From WTKG01 sp963735005 (lineage in GTDB: Bacteria; Actinomycetota; Actinomycetes; Actinomycetales; Demequinaceae), in NCBI GenBank assembly GCA_963735005.1, contig CAVTJA010000010.1:567504-631503 (forward strand): a DNA stretch of 64,000 bases, written 5' to 3'. A program made the position numbers and the translations under genes. The notes under the pieces were generated by a model. It searched no databases. It was not told the DNA's origin and was given only the letters and a program-made list of their open reading frames with translations. Shown here in pieces: positions 1 through 9,491 of the stretch (position 1 is its first letter; each line of letters begins with the position of its first letter).

Positions 1-1
1 T

Positions 2-427
2 CTGATCCTCGAGGCCACCGGCGAGCCGCTCGGCACCGTCCAAGCCCGCCAAATCCAGGCGTTCCGCGCGGCCTGGAAGGAGGCCGGCCACGAGGGCACG
101 CCGCGGGTGTCGGTATCCCGCTCAATCATGCCCATCGTGGACGACCTCACGCGGACCTACTACTCGGGCGTCGCAGCGCAGGATGCGATGGGCGGGAATC
201 AGGACCAAATCGGCATCATCGACAACGCGCGGGCAACCTTCGGCAAGACCTACGTGGGCGAGCCGGACAAGATCGTCTCCGAGTTGCTGCGCGACGAGGG
301 CGTGATGGCCGCCGACACCATCCTGGTGACCATCCCGAGCCAGCTTGGCGTCGAGCTCAACGCGCGCACGTTTGAGGCGCTCGCGAAGGACATCAAGCCC
401 GAGCTCAAGGAAACCGTCGGGGTCTAG
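2..427 (+). CDS. LLM-class flavin-dependent oxidoreductase, C-terminal part
   Basis: The window opens inside this gene; 141 C-terminal residues are present, reading from base 2 to the TAG at 425-427. The segment ends with an alpha-helical tail (ARTFEALAKDIKPELKETVG) and contains FGKTYVGEPDKIVSELLRDE followed by ADTILVTIPSQLG, the layout of the last barrel strands of luciferase-like monooxygenases, where a predicted binding segment precedes a call such as 'D.ll..p.qlg'. The family uses reduced FMN or F420 to oxidise varied small substrates; the substrate cannot be read from this fragment. It is convergent with the phosphoketolase gene, 64 bases away. The N-terminal cofactor-binding region is outside the window, so the assignment rests on tail similarity only. 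Confidence 0.6.
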   Translation: MILEATGEPLGTVQARQIQAFRAAWKEAGHEGTPRVSVSRSIMPIVDDLTRTYYSGVAAQDAMGGNQDQIGIIDNARATFGKTYVGEPDKIVSELLRDEGVMAADTILVTIPSQLGVELNARTFEALAKDIKPELKETVGV

Positions 428-491
428 GGCGCCCGCACGCGCCCGCAGTACCTCCACCAGTCACAGCTGAGAAGACGCCGAACCTGGTGAC

Positions 492-2936
492 CTAAGCGTT
501 GTCCCCGCCGGTCGCCGCAGCGGCGTCCACCTTGGTGTCCGCCAGCCCTCGGGCGTCGGGCCACACCCAGTCGTCGACCTCGGGCAGGTCCACCCCGAAC
601 TCCCGCGTGTAGCGTTGCGCCTCCAGTCGCTTGTCGAAGAGGCGCTGCCGCAACGCCGCTGCGCGCGTACCCAGCCCGGGAACCCGGTCGATGACGTCCA
701 TGACCAAGTGATACCGGTCGATGTCGTTGACCATCGCCATGTCGAACGGTGTGGTGGTGGTCCCTTCCTCCTTGTAGCCGCGCACATGCAGGTTCGGGTG
801 GCCCGTGCGGCGGTACGCGAGGCGATGGATGAGCCACGGGTACCCGTGATAGTTGAAGATGATCGGCCGGTCCGTGGTGAACAGCTGGTCGAACTCGCGG
901 TCCGGCATGCCGTGCGGGTGTTCGCTCTCGGGCTGCAGCTTCATGAGGTCGACGACGTTGATCATCCGCACCTTCACGTCCGGCAGCTCCGTGCGGATGA
1001 TGTCGATCGCGGCGAGCACCTCGAGCGTCGGCACGTCGCCGGCGGCGGCCATCACCACGTCTGGCTCCTCGCCGAGCGGCACGTTGGACGCGAACTCCCA
1101 GATCCCCAGGCCGCGGGTGCAGTGGTCGATGGCCTGGTCCATCGTCAGCCACGACGCCTGCGGCTGCTTGCCCGCCACCACCACGTTGACGTAGTCGCGG
1201 CTGCGCAGGTTGTGGTCGAACGTGCTGAGCAGGGTGTTGGCGTCCGGCGGCAGGTACACCCGCACCACCGCGGCCTTCTTGTTGACAACGTGGTCGATGA
1301 AGCCGGGGTCCTGATGCGAGAAGCCGTTGTGGTCCTGGCGCCACACGTGGCTGACGAGAGCAGGTAGTTGAGCGACGCCACGGGGCGACGCCACGGTAAC
1401 TCGTGCGAGACCTTCAGCCATTTCGCGTGCTGGTTGAACATCGAATCAATGATGTGGATGAACGCCTCGTACGACGTGAACAGGCCGTGCCGGCCGGTCA
1501 GCAGGTACCCCTCGAGCCACCCCTGGCACTGGTGCTCGGACAGCATCTCGATGACGCGGCCCTCGGGGCCGGTGTGCGTACCGTCGTCCTCCCGGCGTGC
1601 CTGCCACACCTTGTCGGTGACGTCCAGCACGGCCTGGAGGCGGTTGGAGGCGAGCTCGTCGGGGGCGAAGATGCGGAAGTTGTCGGGGTTGGCCCGCATC
1701 ACGGCCTCGAGCCAGGTGCCGAGCACCCGGGTGGCCTCGGCGATGGGCGCGCCGGGGGCGGGGACGTCGACGCCGAAGTCGCGGAAGTCGGGCAGGCGCA
1801 GGTCCTGAAGCAGCAGGCCCCCGTTGGCCTGCGGCGCCGCGCTCATCCGCAGGTCGCCCGCGGGGGCGAGGTCCGTCACCGACGCGAGCGGCGCGCCCGC
1901 GTCGTCGAACAGCTCCTCGGGGCGGTAGGACTTCAGCCAGCCCTCAAGCACCTTGAGGTGGGCGTCGGTGTCGCGTGCGCTCGCGAGCGGCACCTGGTGC
2001 GCACGCCACGAGCCCTCGGTCTGGTTGCCGTCAATCTCCTTGGGGCACGTCCACCCCTTGGGGGTGCGCATCACGATCATGGGCCACATCGGCCGGTCCA
2101 TCTGGGGGTTCCTCTTCGCCTCCGCCTTGATCTCGGCGATCTCGTCCATCACGTCGTCGAGCACGGCGGCGAACCGGCGGTGAATCTCCAGGGGGCTCTC
2201 GTCGTCGAAGCCGGCGACGAAGACGTGCGGCTTGTGGCCGTAACCGCGCATGAGCGCGTCGAGCTCGTCGTCGCTGATCCGCGCCAGGACGGTGGGGTTC
2301 GCGATCTTGTAGCCGTTGAGGTGCAGGATCGGAAGCACGACGCCGTCGGTCGCCGGGTTGATGAACTTGTTGGAGTGCCAGCTGGTCGCGAGCGGGCCGG
2401 TCTCGGCCTCTCCGTCACCGACGATCGCCGCGACCAGCAGGTCCGGGTTGTCGAAGGCCGCGCCGTAGGCGTGGCTGAGTGCGTAGCCGAGTTCTCCCGC
2501 CCTCGTGAATGGATCCGGGGGTTTCGGGCGCCACGTGCGACGGGATCCCTCCGGGGAACGAGAACTGCTTGAATAGGCGCTGGATGCCCGCCTCGTCGTA
2601 GGAGATGTCCGGGTACGTTGCGGAGTAGGTCCCGTCGAGGAAGCTCGCGGCCACCAGTGCCGGTCCGCCGTGGCCGGGGCCGATGATGTACATGGTGGGC
2701 TGGCTACGCTCGCGGATCATCCGGTTGAGGTGCGCGTACAGGAAGTTGAGCCCGGGCGTTGTGCCCCAGTGGCCCACGAGCCGCGCCTTCACATGGTCGC
2801 GAGTGAGCGGCTGGCGAAGGAGCGGGTTGTCGAGCAAGTAGATCTGGCCGACGCTGAGGTAGTTGCTGGCCCGCCACCACCGATCGATCGCCGCGCAATC
2901 CTCGGCGTCCACGACCTTCTTCCTCGCTTGACCCAA
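492..2936 (-). CDS. xfp: xylulose-5-phosphate/fructose-6-phosphate phosphoketolase (frame broken twice)
   Basis: Cytosolic thiamine-diphosphate enzyme that splits xylulose 5-phosphate (and often fructose 6-phosphate) with phosphate to acetyl phosphate plus glyceraldehyde 3-phosphate or erythrose 4-phosphate. Joined across two frame breaks the product is about 815 residues, the normal family length. Recognisable stretches are the N-terminal MYIIGPGHGGPALVAASFLD, the signature around HEGG/ELGYALSHAYGAAF (break near 2496-2500), ILHLNGYKIANPTVLARISD, then SLNYLLSS/SHVWRQDHNGF (break near 1352-1360) and the FNYHGYPWLIHRLAYRR region near the C terminus. Both breaks fall inside otherwise perfect conserved motifs, which argues for sequence error. 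The start MGQARKKVVD is ATG at 2936. Enolase is divergent 161 bases away, an association that fits a shared role in triose-phosphate metabolism. Confidence 0.95.
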
Positions 2937-3097
2937 GGTGTTGCCGTCACGATCGACCTCCGTAGCAATGCGCGCCTTCTGAGGTTTCCAGCGTACAGAG
3001 CACGCACCGTTCCGGTGCGCCCGCGGCGCGCCCGCGGGAGTACGCTCGAAAACGAGAAGGCTCGACTACGGTTACGCGCTGTCGGAGGCGATCAGCG

Positions 3098-4368
3098 ATG
3101 GACATCTACGGCTCGGCATTCTCACTGAAGGACCTCTCGGCCCTCGAAATCCTCGACTCCCGCGGCAACCCCACGCTGCGCGTCGACCTCACCCTCGCCG
3201 ACGGCACGCCCGGGCCGCGCGGGCGTCCCCTCCGGCGCGTCGACCGGCAGCCGCGAGGCCGTCGAACTGCGCGACGGCGACAAGGCCCGGTACGGCGGCA
3301 AGGGCTGCCTCACGGCCGTCGCGCAACGTCAACGGCGAGCTCGCGCGAGCTCGCCCTGTCCAAGAAGTGGGCGTCGCTCGACGAGCTCGACCACGCGATG
3401 ATCGCCCTCGACGGGACTCCCAACAAGGCCCGCCTGGGCGCCAACGCCATCGTCGGCGTCTCGATGGCCGTGGCCCGCGCCCTGTCCGCGACGGTCCCGC
3501 TGTACGAGGTGCTGAACCCCACGGGCGTCGAGCCCAAGCTCCCCGTCCCGCACTTCAACGTCCTCAACGGCGGCGCCCACGCGCCGAACCTGCTCGACTT
3601 CCAGGAATTCATGATCGCGCCGATGGGCGCCCCGACCATCACCGAGGCCGTCCGCGCCGGCGCCGCCGTCTACGGCAAGCTGCGCGGCCTCCTCAAGGAG
3701 GCGGGCTTCGCCACGGGCCTGGGGGACGAGGGCGGCTTCGCCCCGGACCTCGAACGCCCCGAGGACGTTCTCGCCCTCATCGTGAAGGCGATCGAGGCGG
3801 CGGGCTACGCGCCCGGCAAGGAGGGCGTCGCGATCGCCCTCGACCCGGCCGCGAGCGAGTTCTACAAGGACGGCGCCTACGTCGTGATCGGGCGAGAAGC
3901 TCACGAGCGGCGACATGGTGGAGCGGTACGCGGCGATCGTGAAGGACTACCCCGTGTGGTCCATCGAGGACGGCCTCGCCGAGGGCGACTGGGACGGCTG
4001 GAAGGTGCTCACCGACCGGCTCGGCGACACCACCCAGATCATGGGCGACGACCTCTTCGTCACCAACCCCGCCATCATCACCGAGGCCATCGCGAAGGGC
4101 GTCGGCAACTCGTCGCTCATCAAGCTCAACCAGATCGGCTCGGTGAGCGAGACGCTCGAGGCGATGCGGCTGTGCCGCGAGGCCGGGTACACGCAGATGG
4201 TGTCCCACCGCTCCGGCGAGACGGAGGACAGCTTCATCGCGGACCTCACCGTGGGCTCCGGGTGCGGCCAGCTCAAGTCGGGCGCGCCCGCGCGCGGCGA
4301 GCGCGTCGCGAAGTACAACCGCCTGATGGAGATCGAGGCCGCGACGAAGCTTGCCGTACGGGCTCTAG
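3098..4368 (+). CDS. eno: phosphopyruvate hydratase (enolase), frame broken about four times
   Basis: Glycolytic enzyme interconverting 2-phosphoglycerate and phosphoenolpyruvate in the cytosol. The reading frame must shift near 3212, 3323, 3892 and 4351 to give about 423 residues, the usual length. Seen in order: LEILDSRGNPTLRVDLTLAD, the substrate-loop VPSGASTGSREAVELRDGD (in the shifted frame), LPVPHFNVLNGGAHAPNLLD, the metal/catalytic GLGDEGGFAPDLERP, SIEDGLAEGDWDGWKVLT, the catalytic-lysine region SLIKLNQIGSVSETLEAM, and QMVSHRSGETEDSFIADL. All family catalytic motifs are intact once the frames are joined. At the end, removing one base near 4351 gives KLPYGL and a TAG at 4366-4368. Whether this is the only enolase of the genome cannot be judged. 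The next gene starts 9 bases after the stop. Confidence 0.95.
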
Positions 4369-4377
4369 GCCCGGGCC

Positions 4378-5160
4378 ATGACCGCGGCGCGGACCCTGTC
4401 CATCGGCCTGGGCCAAGTCCTGGTCGTGCCGGGCGAGCTGGACGCGAACCTCTCCCGCGCCGTCGCGGCGATCGGCGAGGCCGCGACGGCGGGGTGCGAC
4501 GTCGTCGTCCTCCCGGAATGCCTCGACCTCGGGTGGACGTGGCCCGACGCGCGGAGCCTGGCAGGGCCCATCCCGGGGGACGCGACGGATCGCCTGGCCG
4601 CCGCCGCGCGCGACGCCGGGATCCACGTCGTCGCGGGGGTGACCGAACTCGACGGCGATCGACTCTTCAACAGCGCCGTCTTCCTCGGGCCGGACGGCGC
4701 GCTTCTCGCCAAGCACCGGAAGATCAACGAGCTCGACTTCGCGCGCGCCGTCTACGCGCAGGGCGGCAGCCTCCAGGTGGTCCCCACGCCCCTCGGCGTC
4801 GTCGGAATCGACATCTGCGCCGACAACGCGTACCCGTCCCTCGCGCTCGGCAGAGCGCTCGCCGCCATGGGCGCGGAGGTGCTCCTGTCCCCGTGCGCGT
4901 GGGCCGTCCCGCCCGGACTTCGACAACGACGCGCGCCCCTACGGCGACGAGTGGGTGACGTCCTACGGCGCGCTCGCGCGGGAGACGGGATGCCGGTGGT
5001 CGGCGTGAGCAACGTCGGGCCGGTCGTCGGGGGCGAGTGGGACGGGTGGCGGTGCATCGGCGCGTCGCTCGTCGTCGGGCGCCGACGGCGAGGTCATCGC
5101 CCAGGCGCCGTTCGGCGATTCCGCGGAGGACTCGTGGTCGTTGAGGTCGCGCTCCGATAG
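4378..5160 (+). CDS. carbon-nitrogen hydrolase family protein (nitrilase superfamily), frame broken
   Basis: Cytosolic amidohydrolase of the nitrilase superfamily, which hydrolyses amide or nitrile C-N bonds; the substrate is not predictable. The catalytic triad is visible: Glu47 in CDVVVLPECLDLGW, Lys115 in LLAKHRKINELDF and Cys147 in LGVVGIDICADNAYPS. After residue about 178 the frame breaks near 4915, 5002, 5083 and 5130; joining gives PDFDNDARPYGDEWVTSYGA, MPVVGVSNVGPVVGGEWDGW, the expected GADGEVIAQAPFGDSAED and a final LVVVEVALR, about 260 residues, the family norm. The gene follows enolase by 9 bases, probably in one transcript. It could be an omega-amidase-like or aliphatic amidase-like member; I cannot choose. 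Confidence 0.85.
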   Translation: MTAARTLSIGLGQVLVVPGELDANLSRAVAAIGEAATAGCDVVVLPECLDLGWTWPDARSLAGPIPGDATDRLAAAARDAGIHVVAGVTELDGDRLFNSAVFLGPDGALLAKHRKINELDFARAVYAQGGSLQVVPTPLGVVGIDICADNAYPSLALGRALAAMGAEVLLSPCAWAVPPGLRQRRAPLRRRVGDVLRRARAGDGMPVVGVSNVGPVVGGEWDGWRCIGASLVVGRRRRGHRPGAVRRFRGGLVVVEVALR

Positions 5161-5181
5161 GGGGGCGGCGCTCCGCCGCGC

Positions 5182-7155
5182 CTACAGGTCGAGCACTCTC
5201 GGACCTTGGCGACGAGGTCGCGCGGACGGAACGGCTTGGAAATGAAGGCGGCCCGTCGCCGGGGCACCGTCTCCCGCGTCGACGGCGACGTCGGCGGTGT
5301 AGCCCGACATGTACAGACGTCGGATGCCGGGCCGGGCGGCCATCGAGCGCGTCCGCGAGCTCGCGCCCGTTCATGCCCGGCAGGACACGTCGGTCAGCAC
5401 AGGTCGATCGGGTCCGCGATGCTCGGCTGCGCGATGGCGAGGGCCTCGTCCGGTCCGTTCGACGGAAGCACGGTGTAGTCGCGCCGCTCGAGGGCGGAGG
5501 TGATCATCGCGAGGATGGCGGGCTCGTCGTCGACGACCAGGATGGTCTCGGCGCCGCGCATCCTCGGCACGCTATGCTCGCACGGCCGCAGGGAGCCGAC
5601 TCTTGTCCCGGCGGCGAGCCCCGCGCGTGGAGCGGACGTCGCCCTGCTGCTGGGGAAGGAGCACGGAGATCGTCGTCCCCCTGCCCTCCCCGCCCTCGGC
5701 GACCGCGAATCCGCCGTTCTGCTGGGAGATGCCCAGGACACGTCGCGAGGCCCAGCCCCGTGCCCTGACCCAGTTCCTTCGTCGTGAAGAACGGTTCGAA
5801 AGCGTGCTCAAGGGTCTGCGGGTCCATCCCCGGTCCGTTGTCGGAGACGGCGAGCCGCACAAAGTCGCCCTGGAAGGTGGTCGGGATGCTAGGCGCAGAA
5901 GTCGGCGTCGAAGCTCACGTTCGACGTCTCGATCGTAATTTCGAACCGACGTTGGCGACGGCGTCCCTCGCGTTGACGCAGAGGTTCGCAAGGATCTGGT
6001 CGAACTGCACCGGATCGATTCTGACGGGCGCGATGTCCGCACCGGACGCGAAGGACAGGGTGACGGATTCGCCGATGAGCCTGGGGAAGCATGCCCGCCA
6101 TGCCGGAAACCGTGACGTTCAGGTCGATCACCGTGGGGGAGGCAGGCTGGTTGCGGGCGAAGGCTAGCAATTGACGCGTCAGCCCCGCGGACCTCTCCGC
6201 CGCTTCGCGAATCTCTTCCAGGTCGGCGCGGAGCGTCGGATCTAGGGGCTCGGAACGTGCGAGGTTTCGCTCCGCAGCACCGAGGATGATCGTGAGCATG
6301 TTGTTGAAGTCGTGCGCGACCCCTCCCGCGAGCCTGCCGACGGACTCGAGCCTCTCGGCACGCGAGAGCCGCGCCTCGAGGTCGCGGCGCTCGGCTTCCC
6401 CTCGCTTGCGGTCCGTGACGTCCTGGAAGATCGTCGCGAACTCCCCGGGCGCTGGGCGGAACGCCGTGACTTCGAAGACCTTATCGAGCGGAGCGGAGTA
6501 GTCCTCGAACCGCGCGGGCTCCCCGGTCAGCGCCACGCGGCCGTAGGTGTCGATCCAGGATTGCTCGACGCCCGGAATCACCTCGCGAACGGTCTTGCCG
6601 ACGATCGTCGTCGGCCGCCAGGCCGGTCATGCGCTCGAATGCGGGATTCGCGGCGATGAAGCGGTAGTCGACGGGCGTGCCAGAGTCGTCGCAGATGATC
6701 TCGTGGTGGGCGAATCCGTCGAGCATCTCGTCGAACAGCGTCGTGTACGCCATCTCGGCGCGCTGGACAGGCTCGAGGTCGATCGCGGCGAGCGCCGTGT
6801 AGGTCTCGGCACCGTCCTGGGAAGGCGCGGTGACGCACGAGACGAGAAGCGGAAAGTCCGAGCCGTCGCGGTGGCGGTACCAGTGCTCCTGCGGCGCCGT
6901 GCTGCCGGCCGCGACGGACTCCGCGATGATGCGCTGGGAGACTGCCAGTTGTTCGGGGCTGTGGAGGAGGGAGATGTTCTTGCCCAGCAACTCTTCGCGC
7001 TCGTAGCCGTGGAGATCGGCGAAGAAGGCGTTGGCGTAGACGATCGTTCCGTGGGAGTCCGCGACGACGTGGCCGACGAGGGGCGAGTCCGCGAGCGCGG
7101 CGAACGCGGGATCAAGCGCCCCGCCCGGAACAGGCTTGCCAGAGACTTCCGCCAT
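5182..7155 (-). CDS. PAS-domain hybrid sensor histidine kinase with C-terminal receiver (heavily frame-broken)
   Basis: Two-component sensor of about 655 residues once joined. It starts at ATG 7155 (MAEVSGKPVPGG). Domains in order: a first PAS (VVADSHGTIVYANAFFADLH, EELLGKNISLLHSPEQLAVS), a second PAS (VDYRFIAANPAFERMTGLAA), a dimerisation/phospho-acceptor segment with the H-box GRLAGGVAHDFNNMLTIILG, an ATPase domain with LAVSDNGPGMDP and GTGLGLAT, and a receiver that begins ETILVVDDEPAILAMITSAL. The receiver ends PFRPRDLVAKVRE. There are no transmembrane segments, so it is predicted to be a soluble sensor. At least six frame breaks occur (for example near 6615, 6095, 5745, 5395 and 5190). 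The signal is unknown and no partner regulator lies next to it. It is divergent from the thioredoxin lipoprotein cluster. Confidence 0.85.
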
Positions 7156-7325
7156 TGGTGTCCACCACCCCACCCGAACCGTGCGTACGCGCCGCGCGGT
7201 GTATACAACTGTATCGGGGCTTGCTTCGGCGCGCTCGGGCGGCGAATCGCCAAGCCTGCGGTCGTCCACCCATCCGCCGCCCTGCGGGCCGCGAATACTG
7301 GATGGGCTACGAGGAGGGAACACCC

Positions 7326-7937
7326 ATGTCACGTCACACGTCCGCACGAATCGCGCTCGCCGCCGCCGCGGCGATACTCACACTCGCCGGGTGCTCCCCG
7401 GCGGCGCCCGCCGCGAGCGACCAGGGCCCGGCGCCGTCGGCCGCGATGTCGCCCTCGACGTCAACCGGAGCGGGAGACGGCGGCGCGATGCCGCATCCCC
7501 TCGTCTCCAGCACGCTTGACCCCGCCGACGCGCCGGCTCAGCTTCAATTCACGGCCACGACCCTCGACGGCGCGACCTTCGACGGGACGAGCCTCTACGG
7601 CACGCCGACGATCATCTGGTTCTGGGCCTCGTGGTGCCCCATCTGCCAGGGAGAGGCACCGGGGATCGTCTCCGCGATCAACGAGCTCCCGGACGGCGTG
7701 CAGGTTCTCGGCATCCCCGGGTACTCCGACGCCGCCGGCATGCAGAAGTTCGTCAACGACTATGGGCTCGGCGACGTGGTCCAGCTCGTGGACTCCGACG
7801 GCTCTCTGTGGGCCAACTTCTCCGTCGCGGAGCAGCCCGCGATCGCGCTCATCGCGGCCGACGGCACCGTCACCACCATTCCGGGGGCGAGCGGCAAGGG
7901 CGGCTTCCTCGCCGCGGCGGAGACGATCGCGCCCTAG
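7326..7937 (+). CDS. TlpA-like thioredoxin-fold lipoprotein
   Basis: Predicted extracytoplasmic, lipid-anchored thiol-disulfide protein of 203 residues. A signal peptide (ARIALAAAAAILTLAG) ends in a lipobox LAGC, followed by a low-complexity Ala/Ser/Pro linker. The thioredoxin domain has TIIWFWASWCPICQGEAPGI with the redox pair CPIC, and the cis-Pro loop region EQPAIALIAADG. The start ATG at 7326 has a GAGGAGG-type ribosome site just upstream; an in-frame extension to 7155 lacks such a site. It is followed by a paralogue and by a CcdA-type protein, so the three probably form an electron-transfer chain that keeps extracellular thiols reduced, or a cytochrome c maturation branch. The precise target is unknown. 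Confidence 0.88.
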   Translation: MSRHTSARIALAAAAAILTLAGCSPAAPAASDQGPAPSAAMSPSTSTGAGDGGAMPHPLVSSTLDPADAPAQLQFTATTLDGATFDGTSLYGTPTIIWFWASWCPICQGEAPGIVSAINELPDGVQVLGIPGYSDAAGMQKFVNDYGLGDVVQLVDSDGSLWANFSVAEQPAIALIAADGTVTTIPGASGKGGFLAAAETIAP

Positions 7938-8044
7938 GTCGCGGACGACGCAGGTCGCCGACGACGCAGGTTGCCTACGACGCAGTGCCGGGACGGAATG
8001 CCCGCCGCGACCGCGTTGTTAGCGTTCACAACGAAAGGACCCCC

Positions 8045-8584
8045 ATGCGATCCACACGCCTCACCGTTGCGGCGCTCGCGGCCTCGGTCGCGCTCGGCCT
8101 GACCGCCTGCTCCACCGCGACCGTGTCGGAACCCGCAGGCGCGAGCGCATCGACGTCGGCGTCGCCGAGCGCGACGATGCCCGCGGAGTTCAACTTCTCG
8201 GCCCCGACCCTCGCCGGGGGAACCTTCGACGGCACGAGCCTGTATGGCGAGTCGACCATCCTGTGGTTCTGGGCGCCATGGTGCGGGAGTTGCGTCGCCG
8301 ACGCGAAGTACGTGCTCGCCGCGATCCCGCAGCTTCCCGACGGGGTGCAGATCATCGGCGTTCCGACGTTCGCCGACGAGGACAGCATGCACCAGTTCGC
8401 CGACACCCTCGACGTCAACGGGCTGACGAACATCATGGACGTCGACGGCTCCCTCGCCATCGCGTTCGGCGCGTCCGCCCTGCCCTCCTCGACCGTCATC
8501 TACCCCGACGGCTTCATGGCGTCGATCCCGGGCTCGCTGTCCACGGACGAGATCCTTCAGATCGCCCAGAAGATCGCCCCGTAG
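8045..8584 (+). CDS. second TlpA-like thioredoxin-fold lipoprotein
   Basis: Paralogue of the preceding gene, 179 residues. Signal peptide with lipobox LTAC (RLTVAALAASVALGLTAC), a short Ser/Ala linker, then a thioredoxin domain with TILWFWAPWCGSCVADAKYV carrying a CGSC redox pair and the loop ALPSSTVIYPDG. The phrase TFDGTSLYG precedes the strand in both copies, showing recent duplication. The ribosome site AAAGGAC lies before ATG 8045. The different dipeptide between the cysteines (GS versus PI) suggests different redox potentials for the two copies, an inference only. The CcdA-type gene starts 10 bases after the stop. Confidence 0.88.
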   Translation: MRSTRLTVAALAASVALGLTACSTATVSEPAGASASTSASPSATMPAEFNFSAPTLAGGTFDGTSLYGESTILWFWAPWCGSCVADAKYVLAAIPQLPDGVQIIGVPTFADEDSMHQFADTLDVNGLTNIMDVDGSLAIAFGASALPSSTVIYPDGFMASIPGSLSTDEILQIAQKIAP

Positions 8585-8594
8585 GTGTCTGGCC

Positions 8595-9491
8595 GTGATC
8601 GACTTCGGATCAGGGGCATTCGCGGCGCTCGCGCTGACCGCGGGCGTGCTCGCGGCATTCAACCCGTGCGGGTTCGCGCTCCTGCCCGCGTACGTGACGC
8701 TTATCGTGACGGGGAGCGCGGAGGACGGCGTGAGCCGACTCGCGGCGCTTCGGCGCGCGACGAGCTTCGCCCTGGGGATGACGCTCGGTTTCGCGGCGAT
8801 CTTCACGGGATTCGGGCTGCTGTTCGTCGTCGCGACGTCCGGCCTCCAGGGAAGCATCCTGCCGTACCTGACCTACGTCACCATCGCGGTGGGGCTCGGG
8901 CTGATCGCCCTCGGCGTGCGCATGGCCGCCGGGCACGAGGTCGGCCTTCCCGGCCTTCGGGTCAAGGGCCGCGCGCCGTCCGCGACGTTCGGCTCCCAGA
9001 CCGCCTACGGCGCGACCTTCGCCCTCGCGTCCATGTCCTGCACGATCGGCCCCTTCCTCGCCGTCGTCGCGGGCGCCGTCCGCGCCAAGGGGCCGGTCGC
9101 CACGGTCCTGCCCTTCATCCTGTACGCCGTGGGGATGGGAACGTCGATCCTCATCGTCTCGATCTCCGCGGCCCTCGCGGGCTCGACCCTCGTCGCCGCG
9201 CTTCGCCGCCGGACCCCCGCCATCATGCGCGCGGCGGGCTGGCTCATGATCGTCGCAGGCCTCTACGCGGCGCTGTATGGACTCGCGGAGGTCCTGCCGC
9301 GGTACGGGATCACCGCGCTCGACATCGTCGTGGACCGCACCGGCGCGTGGCAGGGCGACCTCACGCGGGCGATCCACAGCTGGGGAGTGCCGGTGCTCTC
9401 GGTCCTCGCAGGCCTCGCGGCGATCGCCGCCGTCTGGATCTTCGCGGCGCGGCGCGGGCGTGCCGTCGAGGACGCGGACGCCGAGGGCTAG
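8595..9491 (+). CDS. ccdA: CcdA/DsbD-type cytochrome c biogenesis membrane protein
   Basis: Polytopic membrane protein of 298 residues that in this family carries electrons from cytoplasmic thioredoxin to extracytoplasmic thiol proteins. The N-terminal helix contains the signature FNPCGFALLPAYVTLIV with the first conserved cysteine; the second is in LASMSCTIGPFLAVVAG. About seven hydrophobic segments follow, including VLPFILYAVGMGTSILIVSI. The start is GTG 8595, 10 bases after the TlpA-like gene stop. The C-terminal region (residues 215 onward) adds two more hydrophobic segments beyond the minimal CcdA length, as in many actinobacterial versions. The stop codon overlaps the stop of the convergent flippase-like gene by 2 bases. 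Partners are probably the two lipoproteins just upstream. Confidence 0.88.
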   Translation: MIDFGSGAFAALALTAGVLAAFNPCGFALLPAYVTLIVTGSAEDGVSRLAALRRATSFALGMTLGFAAIFTGFGLLFVVATSGLQGSILPYLTYVTIAVGLGLIALGVRMAAGHEVGLPGLRVKGRAPSATFGSQTAYGATFALASMSCTIGPFLAVVAGAVRAKGPVATVLPFILYAVGMGTSILIVSISAALAGSTLVAALRRRTPAIMRAAGWLMIVAGLYAALYGLAEVLPRYGITALDIVVDRTGAWQGDLTRAIHSWGVPVLSVLAGLAAIAAVWIFAARRGRAVEDADAEG

